A stretch of 64,000 nucleotides of DNA from Lachnospiraceae bacterium 3-1 (lineage in GTDB: Bacteria > Bacillota > Clostridia > Lachnospirales > Lachnospiraceae): assembly GCA_000403255.2 (NCBI GenBank), contig KE159593.1:5969-69968 (forward strand). The letters run 5' to 3'. Position 1 is the first letter of the stretch; the number at the start of each line of letters is the position of its first letter. The notes under the pieces were generated by a model. It worked only from the letters and a program-made list of their open reading frames with translations. It made no database searches and was not told the DNA's origin. Shown here one piece after another: positions 15,871 through 25,307 of this stretch. The position numbers and the translations under genes are program-made.

Positions 15871-18753
15871 TTACACATTCTCATTCTTCAATATATCAAT
15901 GGTATTCTCTTTCTTTATCTTACGCATTGAATAGAGCATCGTAACAAATACCACAAGAAATACGCTTCCTACTGCAATGACTATGCTGTACCATGGAATG
16001 AAGAAATTGAAGTCTAATCCATTGGAAACGGTATAGTAAATGTACCAGGTCACCAAAAAGGACACTGGAAGTCCGTAAAGCAGACCTTTCAATCCATAGA
16101 GCAGACATTCAAAATTCATCATCCGTGTAAAGCCCTTTGGGGTCATCCCCACAGATTTCAACATGGCAAATTCCCTTCGCCGCAGGTTGACATTGGTAGA
16201 AATAGTATTGAATACATTTGCCGCTGCAATCAAGGAAATCAATGTAATAAATCCCAAAGCAAATACGTTGACAACAGTTATCATGGCCCGGTCGTTTTCC
16301 ACGCTGGCTGCGTAGTCATATAGGTTAGAGTCAGTCAGCCCCTTAGCAGCCAGCAGCTTGCACATGGCTTCGTAAGTTTGCTCATGGTTGTCGCATTTGA
16401 AGAATAATTGCGGGCTCATATTCTCCCCAGGCGGATTGCTGGGAAGATCCCAGTATTCCATGTCAGGATCAAGAGCCGAAAATACATTGTCTATAAAGCT
16501 GTAGGGATAGAAGAGCCGGAGCTCGCCTCCTATATCGGAAAAGAGTTCAGGAGCTTCCTGAATAACAGCGCCAAGGGAAAGGGGAATCGTCAGGCAGCTT
16601 TCCTCCAGTGACGCAGTCTTTCCAATCTCCTCATCCTCAGTATAGGTCCAGTATTGACATTGGATTTCTCCCGTTTCTGTATTTGTTCCAAGATAAGCCG
16701 AATCAAAGTCATCCTTCTGGCGTATCAGGTGGAGATCTGCGGTCAAGTTATCATGTTTCGTGTTGGAAAACAGAGAATACCGGTAGTACTTTCCATCGGC
16801 TCCGTTGTACTGGCTTAGGGCGTCCACGGCTACAGCAGTAGGATGCTCTCTGTCATAAAAAATGGATTCAGGCAGATTCTGCTCTTTTAAGTAGCTGCGG
16901 AATGTATTGTCTTCCAAAAAAATGAGATTCAGTTCGGTAAGGATGGATTCAGATTCCTTGTAATCAATACCCTGGTCTTTGGCAAGCAGCTTCTGATAAT
17001 CCAAAAATTCCTGGCTGACAGTATCGCTTTTGATTGTTCCGGGTAAATGCAAACTAGCGCTGTAGGTGGCGGATGTCACATTTTTTACTTCCCTCATTTC
17101 AGACAGCAACGTATCAACAGAAGGGCCCTCATCGGAATGGAAGATGTAAAAAAGGTCATAGTCTGCATTTGACATAACAGTTCCAACGGATTTGGTCAGG
17201 TAGCTGCACCAGCTGCTGGTAGCAATAAACAGTACAATGCTAAGAAACAGGGAAATTACAGTAGCGCGGTATTTTTTCCGGTTGCGTTTATAATTTTTTG
17301 ATGCAATCATGCCCTCAAAGCCAAAGAGCTTTTCCGTAAGCCGGGAGGTTTTCACCTTACCAGGGCGGATGGAAATGTCGGTTGTCTGCCGGATTGCATC
17401 AATAGCAGATATTTTTACCGCGCGTCTCACTGGAATATAGGCGGAAATCAAAATCGTCAACAGTGCAACACAAATGGCAAGGGCCAAAGCTGGAAAAGAT
17501 GGATATAGGTCTAAGGAAACCTCTCTGACTGGTCCCAGAGAAAGAACAATATTGACAGCTTCAGAATCATTTGCTGTCCCAGGAATTCCAAGAACGTTGG
17601 CAATCATATCTTTAGTGAAAAAGAAGGTAACGCCGATTCCCAAAAGCCCAGATAAAATCCCAAGGGGAATGCCGATGCAGCCCAGAAATAAGGCTTCAAA
17701 CAGCACGCTTCCTGTTAGCTGCTTTCTCGTGGCCCCAATGGAGGATAAAAGGCCGAATTGTTTGGTGCGTTCACTGATGGAGATCGAAAATGCATTGTAA
17801 ATCAGTGAGATGGAACCAAACATGATAATCATGATTAAGATAGTGGCAAGACCGAATAAAACACTGTTGTATCTGCTTTCTCCAGAGTATCCGTAAAGGC
17901 GCAGCAGACTGGAATTGGTCTGAAAGTAGCATCTCTTGGAGGACTCTTCCAGTTGCGAATAAATATTTTCCATGACAGGTACAGCGTTTTTACCAGAAAC
18001 TGTGCGGACATACACGCTGTAGAAAGATTCGCTGCTGCTGTCTCCCATCGTCAGTGCGGTGTAGGAAGGCGAGGAATAATCCTCAAAGGATGGACGTTTG
18101 TAGAATCCCACAACTTTGTAAGTTTTGGATTCAATAGGTACAAGGGTTTCGGAAAGGGATGGGTTCTGATTTTCCCATTCGTTTCTTGAACTTTTCTTGG
18201 AATTTTCCTCATCCTCATCTTGGGAGTTTAAGTAAGGCACCTGGTTCGTTAATCTGTCGCCGTTGCTGTCTTTTCGGGTTCCCAGGGACAATTCCAGGAC
18301 GTCATCTAACTCGTATTTTACATTGCCGTTGCTTAGAAGATGGTCGGGAAGCAAGAGCTCGCTGTTATTTTCTGGCATCCGTCCACGGGTCAGATGTAAA
18401 GGCATCATATCTGTAAAGTCATCCTGGATGCCATATACGCCTAAATAGGGTTTGTCTTTATTCTCGCAGTCTTCTAAAAAAGCGTATCCTAAGGTCTCTA
18501 ATGAAACGGATTGTTGTATCTGACTGTTGGAGGAGAGAGCTTTGGCCTCTTCCCCAGACAGATTATGAAGGGCGCCGTACCAGTTTCCATCCTGGTAAAT
18601 GGTTGATTCTATCAGCCAGTGCCGCAGGGAGGAAATACTGATGGTGGTAGCAGAAAACATAGCTGCGGAAAGGATGATGCCCACAATTGTAACCAATGTA
18701 CGGGTGCGGTTTTTCTGGAGATTTTTTAAAGTGACTTTGTGGAAAATATTCAT
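15871..18753 (-). CDS. ABC transporter permease, FtsX/MacB-type
   Basis: A 960-residue membrane protein made of two FtsX-like halves. An N-terminal helix (about 17-38) is followed by a large extracellular domain (about 40-295) and three helices between 300 and 450. A second set follows: a helix near 500-520, an extracellular domain (about 530-840) and three helices to the C-terminus. The short cytoplasmic motifs after helices (SSIGATRKQL and KSVGMTPKGF) are typical of this family. It overlaps the ATPase gene by four bases. Such exporters move lipids, peptides or antimicrobials rather than importing nutrients. Regulation is probably through the adjacent two-component system. Confidence 0.88.
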   Translation of the reverse strand: MNIFHKVTLKNLQKNRTRTLVTIVGIILSAAMFSATTISISSLRHWLIESTIYQDGNWYGALHNLSGEEAKALSSNSQIQQSVSLETLGYAFLEDCENKDKPYLGVYGIQDDFTDMMPLHLTRGRMPENNSELLLPDHLLSNGNVKYELDDVLELSLGTRKDSNGDRLTNQVPYLNSQDEDEENSKKSSRNEWENQNPSLSETLVPIESKTYKVVGFYKRPSFEDYSSPSYTALTMGDSSSESFYSVYVRTVSGKNAVPVMENIYSQLEESSKRCYFQTNSSLLRLYGYSGESRYNSVLFGLATILIMIIMFGSISLIYNAFSISISERTKQFGLLSSIGATRKQLTGSVLFEALFLGCIGIPLGILSGLLGIGVTFFFTKDMIANVLGIPGTANDSEAVNIVLSLGPVREVSLDLYPSFPALALAICVALLTILISAYIPVRRAVKISAIDAIRQTTDISIRPGKVKTSRLTEKLFGFEGMIASKNYKRNRKKYRATVISLFLSIVLFIATSSWCSYLTKSVGTVMSNADYDLFYIFHSDEGPSVDTLLSEMREVKNVTSATYSASLHLPGTIKSDTVSQEFLDYQKLLAKDQGIDYKESESILTELNLIFLEDNTFRSYLKEQNLPESIFYDREHPTAVAVDALSQYNGADGKYYRYSLFSNTKHDNLTADLHLIRQKDDFDSAYLGTNTETGEIQCQYWTYTEDEEIGKTASLEESCLTIPLSLGAVIQEAPELFSDIGGELRLFYPYSFIDNVFSALDPDMEYWDLPSNPPGENMSPQLFFKCDNHEQTYEAMCKLLAAKGLTDSNLYDYAASVENDRAMITVVNVFALGFITLISLIAAANVFNTISTNVNLRRREFAMLKSVGMTPKGFTRMMNFECLLYGLKGLLYGLPVSFLVTWYIYYTVSNGLDFNFFIPWYSIVIAVGSVFLVVFVTMLYSMRKIKKENTIDILKNENV

Positions 18754-19433
18754 GCCCGAATCACCTCATCTCTTATAATTTTTCCATCCTCCAAGGCGAT
18801 TACACGGTTGGCTTGAAGGGCAATATTTTCATCGTGGGTGATGACAATTAACGTCTGTTTGTAGGTCTTGTTGGAATACTTTAACAGTTCCACAATTTCC
18901 TGACTGTTTTTGGAATCCAGGTTTCCGGTAGGCTCATCGGCAAGCACCACTGCCGGAGCATTCATCAAAGCACGGCCAATGGAGACACGCTGCTGTTGTC
19001 CGCCGGATAACTGGTTAGGCAGGTGGTTTTCCCGGCCTTTCAAAGACAGGATAGAAAGAAGCTCATCAAGACGCTGGGTGTTGACTTCACGGCTGTCCAT
19101 CAATACAGGCAGCGTCATGTTTTCTGTGACGTTTAACACGGGGATTAAATTGTAAAATTGATAAATCAATCCCACCTGACGTCTGCGGAAGACGGCAAGC
19201 TGGCTTTCGTTTTGGGCATAGACATCTGTGCCTTCCATAAATACTTTGCCGGAGGTAGGCACGTCTACACCGCCCAAAACATGCAGCAGTGTGGATTTTC
19301 CAGAACCAGAAGGTCCGATAATGGCAAGGAATTCTCCTTTGTGCACGGAAAAAGAAACATCGTCCAATGCTTTGACTTGGTTTTCACCGGAGCCGTAGAT
19401 TTTTGTTAAATGCTCTGCTTTTAAAATTTCCAT
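18750..19433 (-). CDS. ABC transporter ATP-binding protein (LolD/MacB-type)
   Basis: A 227-residue ATPase with Walker A GPSGSGKST, signature LSGGQQQRVSIGRAL, Walker B VVLADEPTGNLD and the switch His in ITHDENI. The length and the LDSKNS segment after Walker B match the LolD/MacB/BceA group that pairs with FtsX-type permeases. The permease gene follows with a 4-base overlap. The promoter region upstream carries three evenly spaced GTGAC elements. Confidence 0.93.
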   Translation of the reverse strand: MEILKAEHLTKIYGSGENQVKALDDVSFSVHKGEFLAIIGPSGSGKSTLLHVLGGVDVPTSGKVFMEGTDVYAQNESQLAVFRRRQVGLIYQFYNLIPVLNVTENMTLPVLMDSREVNTQRLDELLSILSLKGRENHLPNQLSGGQQQRVSIGRALMNAPAVVLADEPTGNLDSKNSQEIVELLKYSNKTYKQTLIVITHDENIALQANRVIALEDGKIIRDEVIRA

Positions 19434-19482
19434 ATGATTCTAACCTCTTTTCCTAGGAGTGCGTTTTGTTTTGTTGAATGTT

Positions 19483-19535
19483 ATTTTACCCAGGAAGGGT
19501 GACAGGGCAGTGACTTCTTTGTGACAATATTGTCA
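19483..19535 (-). promoter_or_regulatory. Putative response-regulator-activated promoter of the ABC operon
   Basis: GTGAC occurs at 19499-19503, 19510-19514 and 19521-19525, each exactly 11 bases apart. The last copy lies in the perfect palindrome TGACAATATTGTCA (19522-19535). On the minus strand, TAAAAT (19488-19483) makes a good -10 but no good -35 is present. The repeats cover the place where a -35 would be. This is the arrangement expected for activation by an OmpR-type regulator, such as the one encoded just upstream. Confidence 0.6.
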
Positions 19536-19570
19536 TAATGGGTGGGTTTCGAGGATTTTTCAAATACACG

Positions 19571-20575
19571 CTAAGAGGAATAGAATTTTAGGATGAATCT
19601 GGCTCCTCCTTCCAGGCTGTTTTCAGCTTTTAAGGTACCATTTTGCTGGGAAATAATCATACGGGCCAGGGCCAGCCCAATGCCTACGCTTTGCTGGGAA
19701 GAGGTTTTTCCCTTGTAAAACCGCTCAAATAGGTGAGGAAGATCTTCTTTGTCGAATCCAGGTCCGTTATCCTCTATGATAATTTCCGTAAAAATTGTAT
19801 TCTGTGAAAAAGTAACCTGAATACAGCCGCCCCAGGGAGTATGTTCCATGCAGTTTTTTAAGATATTTAAGATAGCCTCCTCTGACCAGGAGAAATCCCC
19901 AGTAAATGTTACCTGATCTGTTCCCTGAAGAGATAAGGTTTGTTCCCTCAGTTCCATGGGGATAATCAAAGGCTCTGCGGCCTTTTGAATTAAGTTTTTT
20001 ACATTTACAGATGATTGCTGAAAATGTACCGTTCCAGCATCCATTTTTGACATTTTTAAAAGGGCTTCCACCAGCCAGTCTATCCGGGAGAGAAGCTGTG
20101 TCAATTCCTGTAGAAGCTTCTTCCGGCGGGCAGGTGCTAAATCCGGCTCCATCAAAAGAGAAAGAATCAAGTTGGAAGAAGTCAGCGGGGAACGGATTTG
20201 ATGGGAAATATCAGCCATGGAATCCCCAAGGAATTCCTTATCTTTTGCAAGAGCGGCGGCCTGTTCACTAAGGCGCAGCGTCATTTTTGACAGTTCATTC
20301 TCTAAGATTGACAGCTCCCCTTCCTGGTATCTTTCAAAATGAATGGGAGTTTGATTGTGGAGCATATCATCAATTTCCTGGCCAAGCTGTTGGAGTCTGT
20401 GATATCTGCGCCAGGTAATCCAGTAATGGGTAATGATATAGAAAAGAGAAAAGCAAAAGAATAAGGCGCCTGTATAGGATGGAAACCAATGGCTCAGGCA
20501 CAAGGAAAAAAGAAACAGGAAAAGATGCCAGAGCAGGCTTTGTGTAATTTCAGGGTTTCGGAAAAATTTAAGCAT
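19571..20575 (-). CDS. Sensor histidine kinase
   Basis: A 334-residue kinase with two closely spaced N-terminal membrane helices (about 13-31 and 35-55) and almost no extracellular loop, as in intramembrane-sensing kinases that work with ABC exporters. The phosphoacceptor is in DISHQIRSPL (His near residue 125). The ATPase domain shows N (ILKNCMEH), G1 (IEDNGPGFDKEDL), F (LFERFYKG) and G2 (GIGLALARMI) boxes. It follows the response regulator by 16 bases. I infer that it senses flux through, or the substrate of, the neighbouring ABC transporter. Confidence 0.9.
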   Translation of the reverse strand: MLKFFRNPEITQSLLWHLFLFLFSLCLSHWFPSYTGALFFCFSLFYIITHYWITWRRYHRLQQLGQEIDDMLHNQTPIHFERYQEGELSILENELSKMTLRLSEQAAALAKDKEFLGDSMADISHQIRSPLTSSNLILSLLMEPDLAPARRKKLLQELTQLLSRIDWLVEALLKMSKMDAGTVHFQQSSVNVKNLIQKAAEPLIIPMELREQTLSLQGTDQVTFTGDFSWSEEAILNILKNCMEHTPWGGCIQVTFSQNTIFTEIIIEDNGPGFDKEDLPHLFERFYKGKTSSQQSVGIGLALARMIISQQNGTLKAENSLEGGARFILKFYSS

Positions 20576-20591
20576 AAGATACCTCCAGTGA

Positions 20592-21269
20592 TTAATCTCC
20601 CATTTTATAGCCCATTCCCCGAATGGTTTTAATCAGCAGGGGATTTTGGGGATCTTCTTCAATTTTTTCCCGCAGCCGCTTGATATATACGGTGAGGGTA
20701 TTGTCATTGACAAATTCCCCAGCCATATCCCAAAGGGCGTCCAGAAGACGAGAGCGGGAAAGAACGATATCTTTGTTATTCATAAAGTACAATAGAAGCC
20801 GGTATTCCAGTGCGGAAAGAAGGATTTCCTGGCCGTCTTTTAAGACAGCGCCTCGGTTCACATCTACGGTAAGATTCCGGTATTCCAGCAGTGCATTGGA
20901 TTTACCATAGCGGCGCATAATATTGTGGATGCGGGAAATCAGCTCCCTTGGACGGAAAGGCTTAGCAATATAATCGTCCGCGCCTAAATCAAGGCCGGTC
21001 ACCACGCTGTATTCGTCTCCCGATGCCGTCAGGAAAATGACGGGAAGGCTGGTGGTGGATTTAACTGCCCGACAGATGGCGAATCCATTTCCCTCTGCCA
21101 GAGAAACATCCAACAACAGCAAATCAAAATCAGCAGCAGATGTTTCTAATAGCGCCAGGGCTTTTGTCTGTCCATCCACTGAAGTGATGGCAAAGCCCTC
21201 TTTTTGCAAAAATTCTGTTAAGTTGGTAACGATGCTTTTGTCGTCTTCTACTAATAAAATACGTGTCAT
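20592..21269 (-). CDS. OmpR-family response regulator
   Basis: A 225-residue regulator with a receiver domain (acidic pair EDD at 8-10, phosphoacceptor Asp in LLLLDVSL near residue 54, Thr in FLTAS, Lys in IAKPF). It has a C-terminal winged helix ending VYIKRLREKIEEDPQNPLL...GMGYKMGD. It is the first gene of the two-component operon. Likely targets are the three GTGAC repeats in front of the ABC genes, which have the 11-bp period usual for this family. Confidence 0.93.
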   Translation of the reverse strand: MTRILLVEDDKSIVTNLTEFLQKEGFAITSVDGQTKALALLETSAADFDLLLLDVSLAEGNGFAICRAVKSTTSLPVIFLTASGDEYSVVTGLDLGADDYIAKPFRPRELISRIHNIMRRYGKSNALLEYRNLTVDVNRGAVLKDGQEILLSALEYRLLLYFMNNKDIVLSRSRLLDALWDMAGEFVNDNTLTVYIKRLREKIEEDPQNPLLIKTIRGMGYKMGD

Positions 21270-21307
21270 AAAATTACCATCTCCATATTAACTTTGTTTG
21301 AATATGT

Positions 21308-21336
21308 ATTTTATCATATGAAAAGAATGATTCCAA
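21308..21336 (-). promoter_or_regulatory. Predicted SigA promoter of the two-component operon
   Basis: On the minus strand, TTGGAA (21336-21331), a 17-base spacer and TAAAAT (21313-21308) lie 39 bases before the response-regulator ATG. Confidence 0.6.
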
Positions 21337-21455
21337 GACTTTTCTAGATTCCAGGCTGTTTTGTCTCTTGAACGAAAAAATATATAAAGCAATCGGGTAT
21401 GCTTAGAGATAATATATTGCAGATACCGGTTTGGTATATTTGAGGGAGATTACAA

Positions 21456-21506
21456 AAAGGGAGCTGTCGCTTCACGAATTTTATTCGTTCAAGCGGCAGC
21501 TCCCTT
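21456..21506. terminator. Hairpin in the 21.3-21.6 kb gap
   Basis: AAAGGGAGCTGTCGCTT (21456-21472) pairs with AAGCGGCAGCTCCCTTT (21491-21507, one wobble), with an inner ACGAAT/ATTCGT stem. It has the form of a terminator, but both neighbouring transcription units run away from it. It resembles the 6239-6306 hairpin in its GGG-GCTGTC arm and may be a dispersed element. Apart from this and two promoters, I see nothing in the 21270-21693 gap. Confidence 0.55.
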
Positions 21507-21641
21507 TGGATTCTTCCAGCCCGTTTGGAAAAATCAATATTTGAACTATACTCCAATCAGACATAATAACAGTTGAGAGGTTGGAACTATGACAGAATTT
21601 TAGAAAAAGTTTGAAAATGGGAGCAAATAAAGTTTTTTCAC

Positions 21642-21669
21642 TAAATTATAAATTTATGTTTACCGATAT
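21642..21669 (+). promoter_or_regulatory. Predicted SigD (flagellar) promoter of the dideoxyhexose operon
   Basis: TAAA (21642-21645), a 16-base spacer and ACCGATAT (21662-21669) fit the SigD consensus TAAA-N14-16-GCCGATAW. A transcript would begin near 21676, giving a very short leader before the start codon at 21694. Confidence 0.65.
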
Positions 21670-21693
21670 AGAAGACGATAGGAGATGATATGC

Positions 21694-23136
21694 ATGAAGG
21701 ATACATTGTTTAGTATTTTTATGTGTGCAAGAAATGCAGAAAATACTATAGAAAAGGCGGTAGCTTCTGTTTTGAATCAGACTTGTACAAATTGGGAATT
21801 GATTATTGTGGATAACGGGAGCACGGACAAAACATGGGAGTTAATAGAAGGAATGACTGACAATGATTCCCGTATCAAAGGAATTCACTTGGAACGGGGA
21901 ATCGGATGGGCAAAAGGCGCTAGCTTATGTTTGGAACATGCAAACGGGGAATATATGACTTTTCTTGCAGCAGATGATTTTTTGCTGGGCGATGGGGCTT
22001 TGCATGGGGTGGACAGGTGCATTAAAACAGAAGAACCGGATATCGTATGGATAGGCTTTATATTTGTTTCGCGAAAAGATAAATATTATAGTATAAACGG
22101 AGGTGATCTGCCTGAATATAAAATATATCATGGAGAAGATAAAATGAGTGAAATTCAGGAGATCATGCATAGTGTTTATTATAATTCTTTTTTTCATTTT
22201 ATCAGTATTAAGCTGTTAAGAAAGTATGGTATAGATTTTTTTGATCCCTTTTTAGGAGATTGCGAAGGGGTTACTGAGGCAATGTGCAGGGCGGACAAAT
22301 CTGTGATTCTTGACCAGGTTGTTTATGCATTGACAGAAAACACATCACAAACAGCGGGAAAAGCCATGTGGAGGTATCATGTCTCTCAGTGGAAGAGCAT
22401 AAAAAAAGCAGTTTGTGAAAAAGGGAAGTATGATAAAGAAAACCTTAGCTATATAGCCACAAGGATATTTAACAATAATATTGGTTTACTCAAGACGGTA
22501 TGCGTTGGAGGTTCTTTGATGGACGAGGAGATGAATCCAATAGAGAAAACCTCTTTAGAAAGGCTCCAATATATGGAAGTATTTTTAGAGCAGCCAGAGT
22601 GTAATGAGATGTTTTATTATGCAGGCAGAGAATATTATGCAGAAGATATTTTGGAAAATGTAAGCGCACTGGTTTTGCAATGTATGAAAGATGGGTACTC
22701 TAGAAAAAAAATTGCCCAGGAAATAAAATGGCTGGATAAATTGGTTTGGGGTCTTTGTGAATATAATGGAACACAAATGGTAAAAAGGACAGCATTTGAC
22801 ACAGAGTGCTTCGAAAATGTATATCAGGCTTTGTGCTGTGAATCCAATGTAGGAATGTTTGGCTATGAATTGATTGCGGAGATGATACCGTTTTTGACGG
22901 AAGATGTCTTATTGATTTTTCAGGAAATATCACAGACATATATCAACTATGTTTTAAAGAGAATATATGAGTTATTGATTCTGGCATTGGAGATTAAGAA
23001 AAATGGAAGGATGGATGAGGTTGTTAAAATTGTTCAGGAATGTACAGATTTATTGAATCAGGTGAAACAAAATGTGCCAGAAGAGGAGTTACTGCGGGTT
23101 GTCAAGGATTTAAAAATGGTGATAAATATATCATGA
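21694..23136 (+). CDS. Glycosyltransferase family 2 with long C-terminal helical region
   Basis: A 480-residue protein. Residues 1-220 form a GT-A domain (SIFMCARNAENTIEKAV, VDNGSTDKTW, and the acidic AADD metal motif near 92). The remaining 260 residues are mostly helical, without a recognised domain. ATG codons occur at 21685 and 21694; the second has TAGGAG at a proper distance. The protein is soluble. It heads the CDP-dideoxyhexose operon behind a SigD-like promoter, so it may transfer that sugar to the flagellar glycan. This is inference from order and promoter type. Confidence 0.85.
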   Translation: MKDTLFSIFMCARNAENTIEKAVASVLNQTCTNWELIIVDNGSTDKTWELIEGMTDNDSRIKGIHLERGIGWAKGASLCLEHANGEYMTFLAADDFLLGDGALHGVDRCIKTEEPDIVWIGFIFVSRKDKYYSINGGDLPEYKIYHGEDKMSEIQEIMHSVYYNSFFHFISIKLLRKYGIDFFDPFLGDCEGVTEAMCRADKSVILDQVVYALTENTSQTAGKAMWRYHVSQWKSIKKAVCEKGKYDKENLSYIATRIFNNNIGLLKTVCVGGSLMDEEMNPIEKTSLERLQYMEVFLEQPECNEMFYYAGREYYAEDILENVSALVLQCMKDGYSRKKIAQEIKWLDKLVWGLCEYNGTQMVKRTAFDTECFENVYQALCCESNVGMFGYELIAEMIPFLTEDVLLIFQEISQTYINYVLKRIYELLILALEIKKNGRMDEVVKIVQECTDLLNQVKQNVPEEELLRVVKDLKMVINIS

Positions 23137-23152
23137 ATATGGAGAAAATAGG

Positions 23153-23932
23153 ATGAAGGTAGTGATTTTAGCCGGGGGCTTTGGAACACGGATTAGTGAA
23201 GAAAGTTATATGAAACCAAAACCTATGTTAGAAATTGGCGGAAAACCAATTTTGTGGCATATTATGAAGGAATATTCCCATTATGGATTCCATGAATTTG
23301 TCATCTGCTGCGGATACAAACAACAAGTCATCAAGGAATGGTTTGCAGATTATTATTTGTATAATAGTGATGTTACCTTTGACTTTGCTGCTGGAAACAA
23401 GATGGTGATCCATGATAATGTCGCAGAACCATGGAAGGTGACAATTGTGGATACTGGACTGAATACGATGACAGGCGGGCGGGTGAAGAGAATTCAGAAA
23501 TATGTGGAGAATGAAACATTTATGCTTACCTACGGGGATGGGGTTTCGGATATCAATATCGCTGATTTGCTGAAATTTCATCAAGGACATGGAAGAATGG
23601 CAACACTGACAGCCGTAAATGTAGAGCAGAGATTTGGGGTGTTGGACATTACAGAAGAAAAGATAGTTACCTCCTTTCGGGAAAAGAGTATGGATGATAC
23701 TTCCCGGATGAATGCAGGATACATGGTTTTAGAGCCCTCTATCTTTGACTATATTGATGGAGACACAACAATATTTGAAAAAGAGCCTTTGGAAAAAGCG
23801 GCAGCAGAGGGACAGCTTATGGCATATAGCTTTGATGGATACTGGCAATGTATGGATACCAAACGTGAAATGGATCGTTTGAACAGAATGTGGGAACAGG
23901 GAATCGCACCATGGAAATCTTGGGACAATTAG
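23153..23932 (+). CDS. rfbF: Glucose-1-phosphate cytidylyltransferase
   Basis: A 259-residue enzyme making CDP-glucose from CTP and glucose 1-phosphate, the first step towards CDP-3,6-dideoxyhexoses. The N-terminal signature ILAGGFGTRISEES and the KPKPMLEIGGKPILWHIM stretch are diagnostic. TYGDGVSD near residue 127 carries the metal-binding Asp, and the C-terminal DGYWQCMDTKRE segment is typical. It is followed by rfbH 19 bases downstream. Confidence 0.95.
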   Translation: MKVVILAGGFGTRISEESYMKPKPMLEIGGKPILWHIMKEYSHYGFHEFVICCGYKQQVIKEWFADYYLYNSDVTFDFAAGNKMVIHDNVAEPWKVTIVDTGLNTMTGGRVKRIQKYVENETFMLTYGDGVSDINIADLLKFHQGHGRMATLTAVNVEQRFGVLDITEEKIVTSFREKSMDDTSRMNAGYMVLEPSIFDYIDGDTTIFEKEPLEKAAAEGQLMAYSFDGYWQCMDTKREMDRLNRMWEQGIAPWKSWDN

Positions 23933-23951
23933 AGAAAAGGAAAGAAATCAT

Positions 23952-25292
23952 ATGTTTGACAATAAAACAGAGGCACAGGCAAGGGAAGAAATACTCAATA
24001 TGGTAACAGAGTATTGTGATACATATCATAACAAGAAAAAAACATTTGAACCTGGTGATTATATTCCATATGCATCCAGAGTGTATGATCATAAGGAGAT
24101 GAGTAATCTGGTAGATGCAGCTTTGGAGTTCTGGCTGACTTCAGGTAAATATACGGCGGAATTTGAAAAAAGGTTTGCAGAGTATCTAGGGGTAAAATAT
24201 TGTTCTCTAGTCAATTCAGGTTCTTCAGCCAATTTGTTGGCGTTTATGGCGCTAACCTCTCCATTGTTGGGAGAACGTCAGGTTCGTCCAAAAGATGAAA
24301 TGATTACGGTTGCAGCAGGGTTTCCAACCACCATAACCCCTGCGGTTCAGTATGGAGTGATTCCAGTGTTCATTGATGTTACAATTCCTCAGTATAATTT
24401 GGATGTTTCCCAGTTAGAAGCAGCGCTGTCAGAGCGGACAAAAGTTGTGATGGCAGCCCATACTCTTGGAAATCCTTTTGATTTGCATATGGTGAAGCAG
24501 TTCTGTGATAAGCATAATTTATGGCTTGTGGAGGATAATTGTGATGCGCTTGGAACAACTTATCAGATAGATGGCCAAGAGTATTTTACAGGAACAGTTG
24601 GTGATATTGGGACGTCTTCCTTTTATCCTCCACATCACATGACGATGGGAGAAGGAGGAGCTGTTTATACCAATCATCCTCTCTTGCATAAATGTATTCA
24701 ATCCTTCCGGGATTGGGGGCGTGACTGCGCATGCAAGCCTGGTCAGGATAATTTATGTGGGCATAGGTTTGATAAGCAGTATGGAGAGCTTCCTTTGGGA
24801 TATGATCACAAATATGTGTATTCCCATTTTGGATATAATTTGAAGGCAACGGATATGCAGGCAGCAATCGGTTGTGCACAGATTGAAAAAATGCCAGAAT
24901 TTGTGGAAAAAAGAAGACATAATTTTTATAGGCTTCTGGAAGGATTAAAAGAATGTGAAGATAAGCTGGTTTTGCCTGTGCCTTGTGAAAACTCTTCTCC
25001 AAGCTGGTTTGGATTTTTGGTTACATGTAAAGAAGGGGTAAGCCGCAATAAGGTCATCACATATCTGGAAAGCCATGGGATACAAACACGAATGCTGTTT
25101 GCAGGAAATTTGATCAAGCATCCCTGCTTTGACCAGATGCGGGCGTCCGGTGAAGGGTATCGTGTCAATGGAAGTCTTGAAAATACTGATAGAATTATGA
25201 GGGATTCTTTCTGGGTGGGGCTTTATCCAGGAATGACAGATGAAATGATAGATTATATGGCAAAGATTATGAAAGAGGCAGTATATCAATAA
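23952..25292 (+). CDS. rfbH: CDP-4-dehydro-6-deoxyglucose 3-dehydrase (E1)
   Basis: A 446-residue PMP-dependent enzyme with the aminotransferase fold that removes the 3-hydroxyl of CDP-4-keto-6-deoxyglucose. The usual PLP lysine is replaced by histidine (PPHHMTMGEGG, His228/229), the hallmark of E1. The [2Fe-2S] ligands are visible as Cys259-x-Cys261-x7-Cys269, with Cys197 a likely fourth. These enzymes need an electron-donating reductase partner (E3, RfbI/AscD), and no such gene is in this operon. It lies between rfbF and an SDR gene. Confidence 0.95.
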   Translation: MFDNKTEAQAREEILNMVTEYCDTYHNKKKTFEPGDYIPYASRVYDHKEMSNLVDAALEFWLTSGKYTAEFEKRFAEYLGVKYCSLVNSGSSANLLAFMALTSPLLGERQVRPKDEMITVAAGFPTTITPAVQYGVIPVFIDVTIPQYNLDVSQLEAALSERTKVVMAAHTLGNPFDLHMVKQFCDKHNLWLVEDNCDALGTTYQIDGQEYFTGTVGDIGTSSFYPPHHMTMGEGGAVYTNHPLLHKCIQSFRDWGRDCACKPGQDNLCGHRFDKQYGELPLGYDHKYVYSHFGYNLKATDMQAAIGCAQIEKMPEFVEKRRHNFYRLLEGLKECEDKLVLPVPCENSSPSWFGFLVTCKEGVSRNKVITYLESHGIQTRMLFAGNLIKHPCFDQMRASGEGYRVNGSLENTDRIMRDSFWVGLYPGMTDEMIDYMAKIMKEAVYQ

Positions 25293-25307
25293 AATTTTGG
25301 AGGCAGT

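Noticed and set aside
21344-21556. 70-codon open frame on the minus strand in the 21.3-21.6 kb gap
   Set aside because: It runs through the perfect hairpin at 21456-21506, has no ribosome binding site and no family-like sequence.
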